A stretch of DNA of 64,000 nucleotides from Streptomyces sp. CA-278952 (GCF_028747205.1 NZ_CP112880.1:6510001-6574000), one strand, 5' to 3'. Numbered from the stretch's first letter, positions 8,437 to 17,333 are shown. Notes: a model not told the origin generated them from the sequence alone. Numbers and translations are program-made.

Positions 8437-9888
8437 TCACCGCTCCAGCGCCGCCCGCATCGTCTTCTGCGCGATCGGCGCGGCCAGCCCGTTGCCGCTG
8501 ATCTCGGAGCGCGCCGCCCCCGAGTCCTCCACGATCACCGCGACGGCGACCTCCTTGCCGCTGGCGCGGTCCTTCGCGTACGAGGTGAACCAGGCGTACG
8601 GGGTGCTGCTGTTCTCCACGCCGTGCTGCGCGGTGCCCGTCTTGCCGCCCACCTCGGCCCCGGGAATCCGGGCGTTGGTACCGGTGCCCTCCTCGACGAC
8701 CGTCACCATCGCGCTCCGCAGCTGCTCGGCGGTCGACTCCTTCACCACGCGCTCGGTCTCGCCGTCGGCGGTCTCCTCCAGCACCGTGCCGTCCCCGTCG
8801 GTCACCCGGGAGACCATGTGCGGCGCGGCCAGCTCACCGCCGTTGGCCAGGGCCGAGGTGACCATCGCCATCTGGAGCGGGGTCGCGGTGACCTCGAACT
8901 GGCCGATCCCCGTCAGCGCCGTCTGCGCCTTGTCCATACCGGTCGGGTAGACGCTCTTCGCCGCCCGTACGGGGACGTCCAGCTTCTCGGTGTCGAACCC
9001 GAACGCGTCCGCCATCTCCTTGACCTCGTCCTGGCCGAGGTCGACGGCGGCCTTCGCGAAGACGTTGTTGCAGGAGTACTGGAGCGCGGTGCGCAGGGTC
9101 GCGTTCTCGCAGGGCGCGGACGGGTTCTCGTTGGGGAGCACGGTGGTGGTGCCGGGCAGGGTGTACGGGGTGGGGCTGTCGGTGCGCTCGTCGACAGAGC
9201 CGTACAGCCCGTTCTCCAGCGCGGCCGCCGCGACCACCAGCTTGAACGTGGAGCCCGGCGGCAGCGGCTGCCGCATCGCCCGGTTGACCAGCGGCTTGTC
9301 CGGGTCGTCCAGCAGGGCCTGCCAGGCGTCCTGGTCCGTCGTCCCACTGATCGTCGAGGGGTCGTAGGAGGGGGTGGAGACCATGCCGAGGATCCGGCCG
9401 GTCCCCGGGTCGATGGCCACCGCCGCGCCCTTGGTGTCGCCGAGCGCCTCGTAGGCCGCCTTCTGGACCTCCGGGTCGATCGTCGTCAGCACGTTGCCGG
9501 GGGCGGCCTGCCCACCGGTGAGCAGGTCCTTCGGGTTCTTCAGCCGGTCGTCCGTGCCGTCCAGGACGTCGCTGTAGATGCCTTCGAGCTGGTTGGCCCC
9601 GTACGCCTGCGAGCTGTAGCCGGTAACGGGCGCGTACAGCTCGCCCTGGGGGTACGTGCGCTTGTACCGGAGGTCGCCGCCGCTGGTCTCCTTCGATCCG
9701 GTGACCGGCGAACCGGCCACGATGATGTCACCGAGCGGCTGCGCGTACTGCGCGATGGTGTTCCGCCGGTTGTGCTCGTGGTCTGCGAGCGCCTCGGCCT
9801 GGTAGCCCTGCACCCATGTCGCCCGCACCAGCAGGGCGAGCACCATGAGCAGACAGAAGACCGAAGCGTGCCTGATTGTCTTGTTCAT
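8437..9888 (-). CDS. Penicillin-binding protein 2 (class B transpeptidase)
   Basis: This 483-residue protein has an N-terminal signal anchor (about residues 5-25), a short dimerisation-type region and a DD-transpeptidase domain. It contains all three active-site motifs: STFK with nucleophile S213, SCN at S272-N274 and KTG at K416. It cross-links peptidoglycan on the outer face of the membrane. It is a monofunctional PBP of the PbpA/FtsI group but is not next to rodA or the dcw cluster, so it is an accessory paralogue, probably for growth or sporulation. The start at 9888 gives MNKTIRHASV, typical of actinobacterial PbpA. A GTG at 9945 is also possible. Confidence 0.9.
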   Translation of the reverse strand: MNKTIRHASVFCLLMVLALLVRATWVQGYQAEALADHEHNRRNTIAQYAQPLGDIIVAGSPVTGSKETSGGDLRYKRTYPQGELYAPVTGYSSQAYGANQLEGIYSDVLDGTDDRLKNPKDLLTGGQAAPGNVLTTIDPEVQKAAYEALGDTKGAAVAIDPGTGRILGMVSTPSYDPSTISGTTDQDAWQALLDDPDKPLVNRAMRQPLPPGSTFKLVVAAAALENGLYGSVDERTDSPTPYTLPGTTTVLPNENPSAPCENATLRTALQYSCNNVFAKAAVDLGQDEVKEMADAFGFDTEKLDVPVRAAKSVYPTGMDKAQTALTGIGQFEVTATPLQMAMVTSALANGGELAAPHMVSRVTDGDGTVLEETADGETERVVKESTAEQLRSAMVTVVEEGTGTNARIPGAEVGGKTGTAQHGVENSSTPYAWFTSYAKDRASGKEVAVAVIVEDSGAARSEISGNGLAAPIAQKTMRAALER

Positions 9889-9990
9889 CCCGCTGGAGGG
9901 ACGAGCGGGGGCGTTCCGGCCGTTCCCGTCCCTGCCCCTTCTCACTGATTTCTCAGGCGGCCGGCCGGGCCCCGGTACCCGGTCGGCCGC

Positions 9991-10653
9991 TCAGCCCGGC
10001 GTGATGAAACCGGACTCGTACGCCGCGATGACCGCCTGGGTGCGGTCCCGGGCGCCGGTCTTCGCGAGGACCGCCGCCACATGCGTCTTCACCGTCGCCG
10101 GGCCCACCGAGAGCCGCCCCGCGATCTCCGCGTTGGTCAGCCCCGCCGCCATCAGCCGCAGCACGTCCGCCTCCCGCCCCGTCAGCCTCGCCACCCACGC
10201 CGGAGCCCCGGCCGCCCGCCGCCCGGCGTGCTCGGTGGCCAGCGTGCGCACCGCCGCCGGATAGAGGAGCGAGTCGCTGTACGCCACCAGGCGCACCGCC
10301 TGCACCAGCTCCTCGGCGGCCGCCCGTTTCAGCAGGAACCCGGCTGCCCCGGCGCGCAGGGCCTCGTACACGTACGCGTCGTTCTCGAAGGTCGTCACGA
10401 CGACGATCCTCGGCGGGTCCTCCAGCGTGGCGAGGATCTGCTCCGTGGCCCGGATGCCGTCGATCTCCGGCATCCGCACGTCCATCAGCACCACGTCGGG
10501 CCGCAGCGCCCGCACCACGGAGACGGCCTCCGCGCCGGTGGCGGCCTCCCCGACGACCTCGATGCCCTCCTCGGCGTCCAGGATCACGCGCAGCGCCGTA
10601 CGCACCATCCGCTCGTCGTCCGCCAGAACCACCCGCACCGGAGCCCCGCTCAT
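9991..10653 (-). CDS. NarL/LuxR-type response regulator
   Basis: This 220-residue protein has a receiver domain (about 1-125) with the acidic pair at D12-D13, phosphoacceptor D58 in LMDVRMP, the switch Thr in VVTTF and the Lys in FLLKRA. A LuxR-type helix-turn-helix follows (about 150-210), with LTGREADVLRLMA and ATVKTHV. It overlaps the kinase stop codon by 4 nt, so the two are translationally coupled and form one two-component system. The stimulus and regulon are not evident from sequence. Confidence 0.93.
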   Translation of the reverse strand: MSGAPVRVVLADDERMVRTALRVILDAEEGIEVVGEAATGAEAVSVVRALRPDVVLMDVRMPEIDGIRATEQILATLEDPPRIVVVTTFENDAYVYEALRAGAAGFLLKRAAAEELVQAVRLVAYSDSLLYPAAVRTLATEHAGRRAAGAPAWVARLTGREADVLRLMAAGLTNAEIAGRLSVGPATVKTHVAAVLAKTGARDRTQAVIAAYESGFITPG

Positions 10654-11927
10654 CGCCGTCCCCCCTTCCGCCCGGCCGTCCCCGGCACCGTCAGCGGCAG
10701 CAGAGCGGTCAGCCGCCAGACACCGTCGTCCGCCCCCGCCTCGGTCCGGCCGCCCAGCAGGACGGCCCGCTCCGCGATGCCGCGCAGTCCGCGACCGCCC
10801 CCGGGGCGCGCCACGGCGGGCCGCTCGCCCAGTGGATTCTCCATCACGATCTCCAGCTCCCTCTCCCGTACCGCGATCAGCAGCCGCACCGGGGAAGCGC
10901 CCCCGCCGTGCCGCGACGCGTTGCTCAGCCCCTCCTGGACGATCCGGTACGCCTCCCGCGAGACCGCCGGGTCCAGACGGTCCGGATCGCCCTGCCGCTC
11001 GTACGCCACCGGCGCCCCGCAGCGCGCCAGGAGCCCGTCGAGCGCGTCGAGCCCCGGTCCGTACACCGTGCCCTCGTCGTCCGGCTCCCCGTCCTGCCGC
11101 AGCAGCCCCAGCACCGAGTCCAGCTCCCCGACCGTCCGCCGCGTCGTCTCCTCGATGGCGGTCAGCGCCTCGCGGACGAACTCCGGATCGCGGTCCAGGA
11201 CCCGGCGCGCCGCCCCGGCCTGAAGGGTCACCGCACTCAACGCGTGCCCCACCGAGTCGTGCAGCTCCCGGGCGAGCCGGTTGCGCACCGCCAGATCCGC
11301 CGCCCGGCGTTCGGCGGTGGCCAGCCGGTCCTCGGGCGTCGGTCCCAGGAGCACCGGGGCCCGCCGGGCCAGCAACTCCCCGGTCGCGGTCGCGGCCAGC
11401 GCCAGCGCCAGCAGCATCGCGAGCCCGGCCAACGGGGCGAGGGCCAGGGCCCACGGTTCCCGCAGCACGCGGGGGCCGTTGAGCAGCCAGGTGGAGCGCA
11501 GCCCGTCGGAGAACGGCAGCGCGGCGACCGCCACCGCGAACGGCGGCAGTGCCAGGGTGGTCCCGCTGACGATCCCGCCGAGCGCCAGATGCAGGGTGTA
11601 CCAGCCGGCGGTACGCACCCGGGCCTGCCGGGTCCGGGCGGGACCGTCGGCCAGCAGGGTGGGCGTCACCCCGCACAGGGCGCGGACGGCGGCCACGGAC
11701 AGCGGCCGGACGAGCGGGAAGAAGCCGGTGGCCGCCGCGATCGGCAGGGCGACGGCGAACGCGGCGAACAGGGCGGACACGGAGGAGAGCAGCGGTTCCC
11801 CGCCGCCCGCCAGGCCGTTCAGGACCGTGCCGACCAGGAAGTAGGGCATCAGCAGCGCGCCCCCGATGACCAGATGCAGCCAGCGCAGCCGGGCCCGCCG
11901 TCCGAACAGCGCGGCGAGCGGCTTCAT
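10650..11927 (-). CDS. Sensor histidine kinase (HisKA_3 family)
   Basis: This 425-residue membrane kinase has about six hydrophobic segments in the first 190 residues and no large extracytoplasmic sensor domain. A HisKA_3 dimerisation/phosphoacceptor region follows, with ARELHDSVGH (H about 223). The HATPase_c domain has the N-box EGLSNASRHG and a glycine-rich PGGGRGLRGI. It belongs to the intramembrane-sensing NarX/DesK-like group common in actinobacteria. The ATG start overlaps the stop of the upstream membrane protein by 4 nt. It phosphorylates the downstream NarL-type regulator. Confidence 0.92.
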   Translation of the reverse strand: MKPLAALFGRRARLRWLHLVIGGALLMPYFLVGTVLNGLAGGGEPLLSSVSALFAAFAVALPIAAATGFFPLVRPLSVAAVRALCGVTPTLLADGPARTRQARVRTAGWYTLHLALGGIVSGTTLALPPFAVAVAALPFSDGLRSTWLLNGPRVLREPWALALAPLAGLAMLLALALAATATGELLARRAPVLLGPTPEDRLATAERRAADLAVRNRLARELHDSVGHALSAVTLQAGAARRVLDRDPEFVREALTAIEETTRRTVGELDSVLGLLRQDGEPDDEGTVYGPGLDALDGLLARCGAPVAYERQGDPDRLDPAVSREAYRIVQEGLSNASRHGGGASPVRLLIAVRERELEIVMENPLGERPAVARPGGGRGLRGIAERAVLLGGRTEAGADDGVWRLTALLPLTVPGTAGRKGGRR

Positions 11928-13108
11928 GACACCCGGTCGGCGGCGGCCGGGGTGGCGGTGGGCGTGGCGGCGGTGGGCGTGGCACCGGTGGTCGCGGGCA
12001 GCGCCGAAGCCGCCGCGCGCTCCGCGAAGAAGTAGGCGCCCAGCGTCACGACGAGCGCCCCTGCCAGCATCTGGACAGCGTAGGTCAACACCGTCGCCGT
12101 CGTCGGCCGGTCCGCCGCTTCGCCCGCGCCGATCAGCCCCGCGAGGTTCAGCCACCCGCCCCAGCAGGCCATCTCCGCCGAACCGGCCCAGGCCAGGACC
12201 AGCGGCAGACGCAGGGAGAGACGGCCGGTGCGGCGGAAGGCGAGCAGGAGCACCCCGACGGCGGCGACCACCACGAAGAGCAGGTTGACGGCTTCCAGGA
12301 CGTAGAAGTCGCTGGTGCGGTCCGCCGCCCGGCCGGCGTCGAGCCCGGCGGTCGAACCGCTGACCCACAGCAGGTGCGTGACGCCGGGGAAGAGAGCCGC
12401 CGAAGCGGCGGCGACGGCGGTCGCGCGGAGGGCGGGCGTGGTCGGACCCGCCGGCAGATCCCGCAGCCGCCCTTGCCACAGCCTGCCCCAGCGCTCCTTG
12501 GCGTACAGCGCGAAGAGGGCGCCGAGGGCGAGGCCCTGGACGATGAAGCCGCCGTAGACGACGCCGAAGACCCAGGGGTCGAGGAACGGTTCGGAGTTCC
12601 CCTCGCCGACCGGCCGGCCGCCGCCACCGCCGAGGAGCCCGACGGCCAGCTGGACCGGGAAGGCCGTCATGATCGGCAGCAGCAGACCGCTCGCCACCCA
12701 CATCGGCAGCACCAGCAGCCAGGCGGGCACCCGCCGGCCCCAGGGCCGGGTGAGCAGCAGGGCGAGGACGATGACGGCGCCGTCCATCAGCACCGTGGCC
12801 CCGTTGGCGACGCGCAGCAGGGTGCCGCCGTCCAGCAGTGCGCTGCCGTCCGGGATGCCGAGCCGACTGCCCGCCATCCAGGCCGTCTTGAGCCCGATGT
12901 AGGGCAGACAGGCCGCCATGGCGACCACCCGGAGCACGGACCGCGCCCGGCCGACGCGGTACGAGGGCGGTGCGACGCGGTACGAGGGCGGTGCGACGCG
13001 GTACGAGGCCGCCTCGGCGCGGTGCGGTGGCGTCCCAGGGCGCCCGGGCGTCCCGGGACGGTGCGGCGGGGCGGGAGCGAGTGCCTCGGGGGGCCGGTTC
13101 ACGGTCAT
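11924..13108 (-). CDS. Multipass membrane protein in a two-component operon
   Basis: This 394-residue protein has a cytosolic, proline-rich N-terminus with SYRVAPP repeats, then about eight hydrophobic segments (from about residue 60 to 370) and a short Ala/Thr-rich tail. No catalytic motif is recognised. It is the first gene of a tightly overlapping operon with the histidine kinase and response regulator, so it may sense a signal for the kinase or be controlled by it. A sensor-accessory role is inference. The reading frame is supported by the 4-nt coupling and by strong hydrophobic periodicity. Confidence 0.75.
   Translation of the reverse strand: MTVNRPPEALAPAPPHRPGTPGRPGTPPHRAEAASYRVAPPSYRVAPPSYRVGRARSVLRVVAMAACLPYIGLKTAWMAGSRLGIPDGSALLDGGTLLRVANGATVLMDGAVIVLALLLTRPWGRRVPAWLLVLPMWVASGLLLPIMTAFPVQLAVGLLGGGGGRPVGEGNSEPFLDPWVFGVVYGGFIVQGLALGALFALYAKERWGRLWQGRLRDLPAGPTTPALRATAVAAASAALFPGVTHLLWVSGSTAGLDAGRAADRTSDFYVLEAVNLLFVVVAAVGVLLLAFRRTGRLSLRLPLVLAWAGSAEMACWGGWLNLAGLIGAGEAADRPTTATVLTYAVQMLAGALVVTLGAYFFAERAAASALPATTGATPTAATPTATPAAADRVS
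12953..13008. repeat. 21-bp tandem repeat encoding SYRVAPP heptads
   Basis: About 2.7 copies of a unit beginning GACGCGGTACGAGGGCGGTG lie in the 5' end of the membrane protein gene. Each copy encodes seven residues, so copy-number change would keep the frame. Confidence 0.8.
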
Positions 13109-13192
13109 GGCACCCAGGCTTCCGCGCCGGCCGGCCCCGCACGTCCTGCCCGGCGACGATCCGTCTCCGCCACGTGGGGGAGGGGGCCCGTC

Positions 13193-13327
13193 TCAGCAGT
13201 GCGGCGTGACCAGGACCTCGCCGATCTCCTCGCCCCGGGCCGGGGGCGAAAGCTCCGGGTCGCTCATCCAGGCGAAGAACAGCGGCAGGTCCCCGTCCTC
13301 GACCGGACGCAGCGCTGTCCCGGCCAT
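13193..13327 (-). pseudogene. GNAT acetyltransferase remnant with internal deletion
   Basis: This 44-codon frame overlaps the IclR stop by ATGA. The first half (ALRPVEDGDLPLFFAWMSDP) is a typical start of a GNAT acetyltransferase. The second half (ARGEEIGEVLV) resembles the extreme C-terminus of the same family. The central roughly 110 residues with the acetyl-CoA P-loop are missing. The simplest reading is an in-frame internal deletion of a once intact gene coupled to iclR. It cannot be catalytic; whether it is still translated is unknown. Confidence 0.5.
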
Positions 13328-14097
13328 CAGAGCCTCCGGGTCGCCAGGGAGAGCCGGTCCCGGGCGTCGAACAGGGCGTCCTTCACCAGCTGTTCGTGGC
13401 CGGGGGTGAGCCGGGCGACCGGCACCGAGCAGCTGATCGCGTCGCGCGCGGGCGTCCGGTAGGGGATCGCCACGCCGAAGCAGCGCAGGCCGATGGTGTT
13501 CTCCTCGCGGTCCACCGCGTAGCCCTGCTCGCGGACCAGCCGCAGCTCGTCGATGAGCTTCTCGCGGTCCGTGATGGTGTGCTCGGTCAGCGCGGGCAGC
13601 GACTCGGGCAGCATCTTGCGGACCTGCTCGTCGCTGTGGGTCGCCAGCAGCGCCTTGCCGAGCGAGGTGGAGTGCGCGGGCAGCCGGCGGCCGACCCGGG
13701 TGAAGGGGCGCAGATAGTGCTGGGACTGCCGGGTGGCGAGGTAGACCACGTTCGTCCCGTCGAGGCGGGCCAGGTGGATGGTCTCCGTGGTGTCGTCGGA
13801 CAGCCTGTCCAGGGTGGGCCTGGCGGCGGCCACGACCTCGTCGCCGTCGATGTACGACGTGCCGACCAGCAGGGCGCGGACGCCGATCCCGTACCGGGTG
13901 CCCGTCGCGTCCGTCTCCACCCAGCCCAGCTCCACCAGGGTGCGCAGCAGCATGTAGAGGCTCGACTTGGGATAGCCGACGGCCTCCTGGACGGCGGCCA
14001 GCGAGTGCATGCCGGGCCGCCCCGCGAAGTATTCGAGAAGCTCCACGGTCCGTACCGCGGACTTGACCTGTGCCCCACCGGACTCGGCGACCGACAT
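13327..14097 (-). CDS. IclR-family transcriptional regulator
   Basis: This 256-residue regulator has an N-terminal winged helix-turn-helix (about 10-70, with SAVRTVELLEYFA and GYPKSSLYMLLRTL) and a C-terminal IclR effector domain (about 85-250). It is divergent from the ketoglutarate-semialdehyde dehydrogenase gene across a 210-nt region with candidate operators. The likely effector is therefore a uronate or aldarate intermediate. The ATG at 14097 follows a GGAGAAGGGGG site; the open frame continues 36 codons further upstream without a comparable site. It probably also controls the kdgD/udh locus, where a similar operator is found. Confidence 0.88.
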   Translation of the reverse strand: MSVAESGGAQVKSAVRTVELLEYFAGRPGMHSLAAVQEAVGYPKSSLYMLLRTLVELGWVETDATGTRYGIGVRALLVGTSYIDGDEVVAAARPTLDRLSDDTTETIHLARLDGTNVVYLATRQSQHYLRPFTRVGRRLPAHSTSLGKALLATHSDEQVRKMLPESLPALTEHTITDREKLIDELRLVREQGYAVDREENTIGLRCFGVAIPYRTPARDAISCSVPVARLTPGHEQLVKDALFDARDRLSLATRRL

Positions 14098-14165
14098 CGC
14101 CCACGCCCCCTTCTCCAGCTCATCGACTTCTCGTCCGCGTCGGCGTCCGAAAAGCCGCCACACGA

Positions 14166-14195
14166 TTGCCAACACGGAACGCCCCGAAATAGAGT
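14166..14195 (+). promoter_or_regulatory. Candidate promoter for the aldehyde dehydrogenase gene
   Basis: A TTGCCA -35 hexamer (14166-14171) and a TAGAGT -10 hexamer (14190-14195) are separated by 18 nt. The predicted start near 14202 is just upstream of the inverted repeats, consistent with repression. This is a by-eye call. Confidence 0.4.
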
Positions 14196-14209
14196 CCGAG
14201 GACATTCAC

Positions 14210-14238
14210 GTTCAGGAACTCCGTTCAGAATACCGAAC
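14210..14238. promoter_or_regulatory. Candidate IclR operators between iclR and the aldehyde dehydrogenase
   Basis: There are two adjacent elements. The first is the perfect palindromic pair GTTC-AG-GAAC (14210-14219). The second is GTTCAGAATACCGAAC (14223-14238), with GTTC/GAAC arms. The second matches the site upstream of kdgD at 11 of 16 positions. The arrangement suits a dimeric or tetrameric IclR regulator bound between the divergent genes. Confidence 0.5.
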
Positions 14239-14307
14239 ACTTGCCGATGTGCGGCCGAAGCCGTCCGGACTCGGCCGGAGGACGGTCGCACCACGGGAGG
14301 AATCACG

Positions 14308-15828
14308 GTGAGCGCAGCACCAGTCTGGAGTGTCGACCCCCGAACCGGGAACCCGCGCGAGCAGGTCGCGGTGGAGGCCACCGCCGCGGAGGTCGACCGG
14401 GCGGTCCGGGCGGCCCACGCCGTCCGCGACGCCCTCGCCGACCGCGCGGCGCGCGCCGGGTTCCTGCGGGCGGCGGCGGAACTGCTGGAGGAGTCCGGTG
14501 AGCACATCGTCGAGGCGGCCGACGCGGAGACCGCCCTCGGCCCGGCCCGGCTCACCGGTGAACTGGCCCGTACCGCAGCCCAGTTGAGGGCGTTCGCGGA
14601 GGTCGTGGACGAAGGCGCCTACCTCGACGTCCACATCGACCACCAGGACGACTCCCGGACCCCGCCCTGGCCCGACCTGCGCCGCTACAAGATCCCGCTC
14701 GGGGTCGTCGCCGTCTACGCGGCCAGCAACTTCCCGCTCGCCTTCTCCGTCCCCGGCGGCGACACGGCCAGCGCGCTCGCCGCCGGCTGCCCGGTCGTGG
14801 TCAAGGCGCACCCCGACCACCCGGCCACCTCCGAACTCTGCGCCTCGGTCCTCCGCCGCGCCGCCGCCCGCACCGGACTGCCCGAGGACATCGTGACCCT
14901 GGTGCACGGCTTCGACGCGGGCGTCGAGCTGGTCCGCCACCCGCTGGTGAGCGCGGCCGGCTTCACCGGCTCGGTACGCGGCGGACGCGCCCTGTTCGAC
15001 GCGGCCGCGGCCCGCCCCACCCCCATCCCCTTCCACGGCGAGCTCGGCTCCCTCAACCCGGTCGTCGTCACCCCGGCGGCCGCCGCCGAGCGCGCCGGGG
15101 AGATCGGCGCCGGGCTCGGCGGCTCGATGACCCTGGGCGCGGGCCAGTTCTGCACCAAGCCCGGCTTCGTCCTGGTCCCCGAGGGCGCGACGGGCGACCA
15201 GCTCCTCAAGACGCTCACCGAGACGGTCAGCTCCACCGGATCAGGCGTCCTGCTGGACCACCGCATGCGGGACGCTTTCGTCGCCGGCGTACGGGAGCGG
15301 GCCGCGCTGCCTGACGTCGGAGCGCCCGTCACCCCCGGCGCGGGCGGCGAGCACACCGTCTCCGCCGGATTCCTCACCGTCCCGGCCGCCCGGCTGACCG
15401 CCGAGGGCCCGCACGACGCGTTGCTGGAGGAGTGCTTCGGGCCGGTCACCGTGATCGCCCGGTACGCGTCCGTCGACGAGATCGCCGCCGTCCTCGCCCG
15501 GCTGCCCGGGAACCTCACCGCCACCCTCCGGACCGCCACCGAGGACGACGACCCCGACGCGGCGCGTCTGCTGGCCGCGCTCACCCCGCTCGCCGGGCGC
15601 ATCCTCGTCAACGGCTGGCCGACCGGCGTCGCCGTCGCCCCCGCCCAGCACCACGGCGGCCCCTACCCGGCCTCCACGTCCACCTCCACCTCCGTCGGCG
15701 CGACGGCGATCGAACGCTGGCTGCGCCCCGTCACGTACCAGTCCACCCCCGAGGCGCTCCTCCCGCCGGAGCTGCGCGAGGACAACCCGCTGGGCCTGCC
15801 CCGCCGGGTGGACGGACGCCGCGCATGA
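14308..15828 (+). CDS. 2-oxoglutarate semialdehyde (2,5-dioxovalerate) dehydrogenase
   Basis: This 506-residue NAD(P)-dependent aldehyde dehydrogenase has catalytic Cys C282 in GQFCTKPG and general base E245 in HGELGSLNP. The FGxxNFP-like loop appears as YAASNFPLAFS. The length and the KPG after the cysteine fit the 2,5-dioxovalerate dehydrogenase subfamily. It oxidises the product of KdgD to 2-oxoglutarate, the last step of the oxidative uronate/glucarate pathway. The GTG at 14308 has GGGAGG with a 7-nt spacer. It is divergent from iclR, and its stop overlaps the next gene's start (ATGA). Confidence 0.9.
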   Translation: MSAAPVWSVDPRTGNPREQVAVEATAAEVDRAVRAAHAVRDALADRAARAGFLRAAAELLEESGEHIVEAADAETALGPARLTGELARTAAQLRAFAEVVDEGAYLDVHIDHQDDSRTPPWPDLRRYKIPLGVVAVYAASNFPLAFSVPGGDTASALAAGCPVVVKAHPDHPATSELCASVLRRAAARTGLPEDIVTLVHGFDAGVELVRHPLVSAAGFTGSVRGGRALFDAAAARPTPIPFHGELGSLNPVVVTPAAAAERAGEIGAGLGGSMTLGAGQFCTKPGFVLVPEGATGDQLLKTLTETVSSTGSGVLLDHRMRDAFVAGVRERAALPDVGAPVTPGAGGEHTVSAGFLTVPAARLTAEGPHDALLEECFGPVTVIARYASVDEIAAVLARLPGNLTATLRTATEDDDPDAARLLAALTPLAGRILVNGWPTGVAVAPAQHHGGPYPASTSTSTSVGATAIERWLRPVTYQSTPEALLPPELREDNPLGLPRRVDGRRA

Positions 15829-16436
15829 GCCTGAACCTGGACGCCCTCCCCTTCGCCCTGGACGCGGAGGGCCCCGACGGACGCTGGACCCACGCCGACG
15901 GCGTGCTGACGGGCCGGGCCGGACCCGGCCAGGACCTCTTCGTCCCCCCGTCCGGCGACTCCCTGGAGCCGGGCTCCGACGCCCCGCGCCTGCTCGGACC
16001 GGTGGGGGAGGGCGACTTCCGGCTGGTGGCCCGGGTGCGCCCGGGGCTGCTGTCGTTCGGTGACGCGGGCGCCCTGTACCTCCACGTCGGGGACCGCGCG
16101 TGGGCCAAGCTCTGCCTGGAGCACTCCGCGGGCCTCCCGACCGTCTGCACCGTCGTCACCCGGGGCCACTCCGACGACGCCAACGCCTTCGTCGTGGACG
16201 AGGGCGTCTGCTGGCTCCGCCTCAGCCGCACCGGCGGCGCCTACGCCTTCCACGCCTCCACCGACGGCGAGAGGTGGACCTTCGTCCGCTTCTTCACCCT
16301 CGGCACGGAGAAGGAACGGGCAGCCACCCGCGCCGGCTTCCTGGTGCAGTCGCCCACCGGTGAGGGCTGCGGCGCGGTCTTCGACCGGATCGCGTTCCTG
16401 GCCGGGGGAGTGGAGGACCTGCGCGACGGGCGGTGA
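15825..16436 (+). CDS. DUF1349-family protein
   Basis: This 203-residue all-beta cytosolic protein matches the DUF1349/concanavalin-like jelly-roll family, with FRLVARVRP, GALYLHVGDRAWAKLCLE, CWLRLSRTGGAYAFHAS and GFLVQSPTGEGC. Relatives are thought to bind carbohydrates. It is translationally coupled to the aldehyde dehydrogenase and is probably under the same IclR control. A lactone- or sugar-handling role in uronate use is inference; no catalytic residues are known for the family. Confidence 0.8.
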   Translation: MSLNLDALPFALDAEGPDGRWTHADGVLTGRAGPGQDLFVPPSGDSLEPGSDAPRLLGPVGEGDFRLVARVRPGLLSFGDAGALYLHVGDRAWAKLCLEHSAGLPTVCTVVTRGHSDDANAFVVDEGVCWLRLSRTGGAYAFHASTDGERWTFVRFFTLGTEKERAATRAGFLVQSPTGEGCGAVFDRIAFLAGGVEDLRDGR

Positions 16437-16616
16437 GGGGTGCGGCATGACGGTGACGGGGGCGATATGAAGGTGTCGCGGTGGTCGCGGTGGTCGTGGG
16501 GAGGAGGGGCGGGCGGGAAGATCCGGGAATCACCCGGTACGGATTCGCGTTCGACCCACTGACCCTGTGCGGAGGCCCCTCCGCGCCCCCCGCGACCCCT
16601 GGAGAGTAGAAGAGTC

Positions 16617-17333
16617 ATGCGCGTCGAGATCTGGAGCGACATCGCTTGTCCGTGGTGCTACATCGGCAAGGCCCGCTTCGAGAAGGGCCTCGCGGAGTTC
16701 GCCCACCGGGACGAGGTCGAGGTGGTGCACCGCTCCTTCGAGCTCGACCCCTCGCGGGCCAAGGGCGACACCGCGCTCGTGATCGACATGCTGGCCGAGA
16801 AGTACGGCCGCAGCCGCGAGGAGGCGGCCTCGATGGAGGCCAACGTCGCGGCCAACGCGCAGGCCGAGGGGCTCGGCTACCGCACCGAGGGCCGTGACCA
16901 CGGCTCCACCTTCGACCTCCACCGGCTGCTGCACCTGGCCAAGGCCCGCGGCCGCCAGGACGAGCTGCTGACCCTCGCCTACCGGGCGAACTTCGCCGAG
17001 GAGCGGTCCGTCTTCGACAACGAGGTGCTGCTGGCTCTCGCCGTGGAGGCCGGACTCGACGCCGACGAGGCCCGCGCGGTGCTCGCCGACCCGGAGGCGT
17101 ACGCGGACGACGTCCGCACCGACGAGCGCGAGGCGGCCGAACTGGGCGCCAACGCCGTGCCGTTCTTCGTCCTCGACCGTCGGTACGGGATCTCCGGCGG
17201 TCAGCCGTCGGAGGTCTTCGTCCAGGCGCTGGAGCAGGCTTGGAAGGACCGCGCCGTCACCGCCCTCACCGCCGTCGGCGGGGAGGCGGCGGCCTGCGAC
17301 GCGGACGGGGCCTGCGAGGTTCCGCGCGGCTGA
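16617..17333 (+). CDS. frnE: DsbA-family FrnE-like oxidoreductase
   Basis: This 238-residue cytoplasmic protein has a thioredoxin fold with a helical insertion. The redox motif CPWC sits at C11-C14 and the cis-proline stretch is NAVPFFV. The ISGGQP segment and the C-terminal ACDADGAC pair are typical of FrnE proteins. Family members act as disulfide isomerases in oxidative stress; the name comes from an enzyme of frenolicin biosynthesis, and no polyketide genes are nearby here. It has no signal peptide and is monocistronic between two unrelated genes. Confidence 0.88.
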   Translation: MRVEIWSDIACPWCYIGKARFEKGLAEFAHRDEVEVVHRSFELDPSRAKGDTALVIDMLAEKYGRSREEAASMEANVAANAQAEGLGYRTEGRDHGSTFDLHRLLHLAKARGRQDELLTLAYRANFAEERSVFDNEVLLALAVEAGLDADEARAVLADPEAYADDVRTDEREAAELGANAVPFFVLDRRYGISGGQPSEVFVQALEQAWKDRAVTALTAVGGEAAACDADGACEVPRG

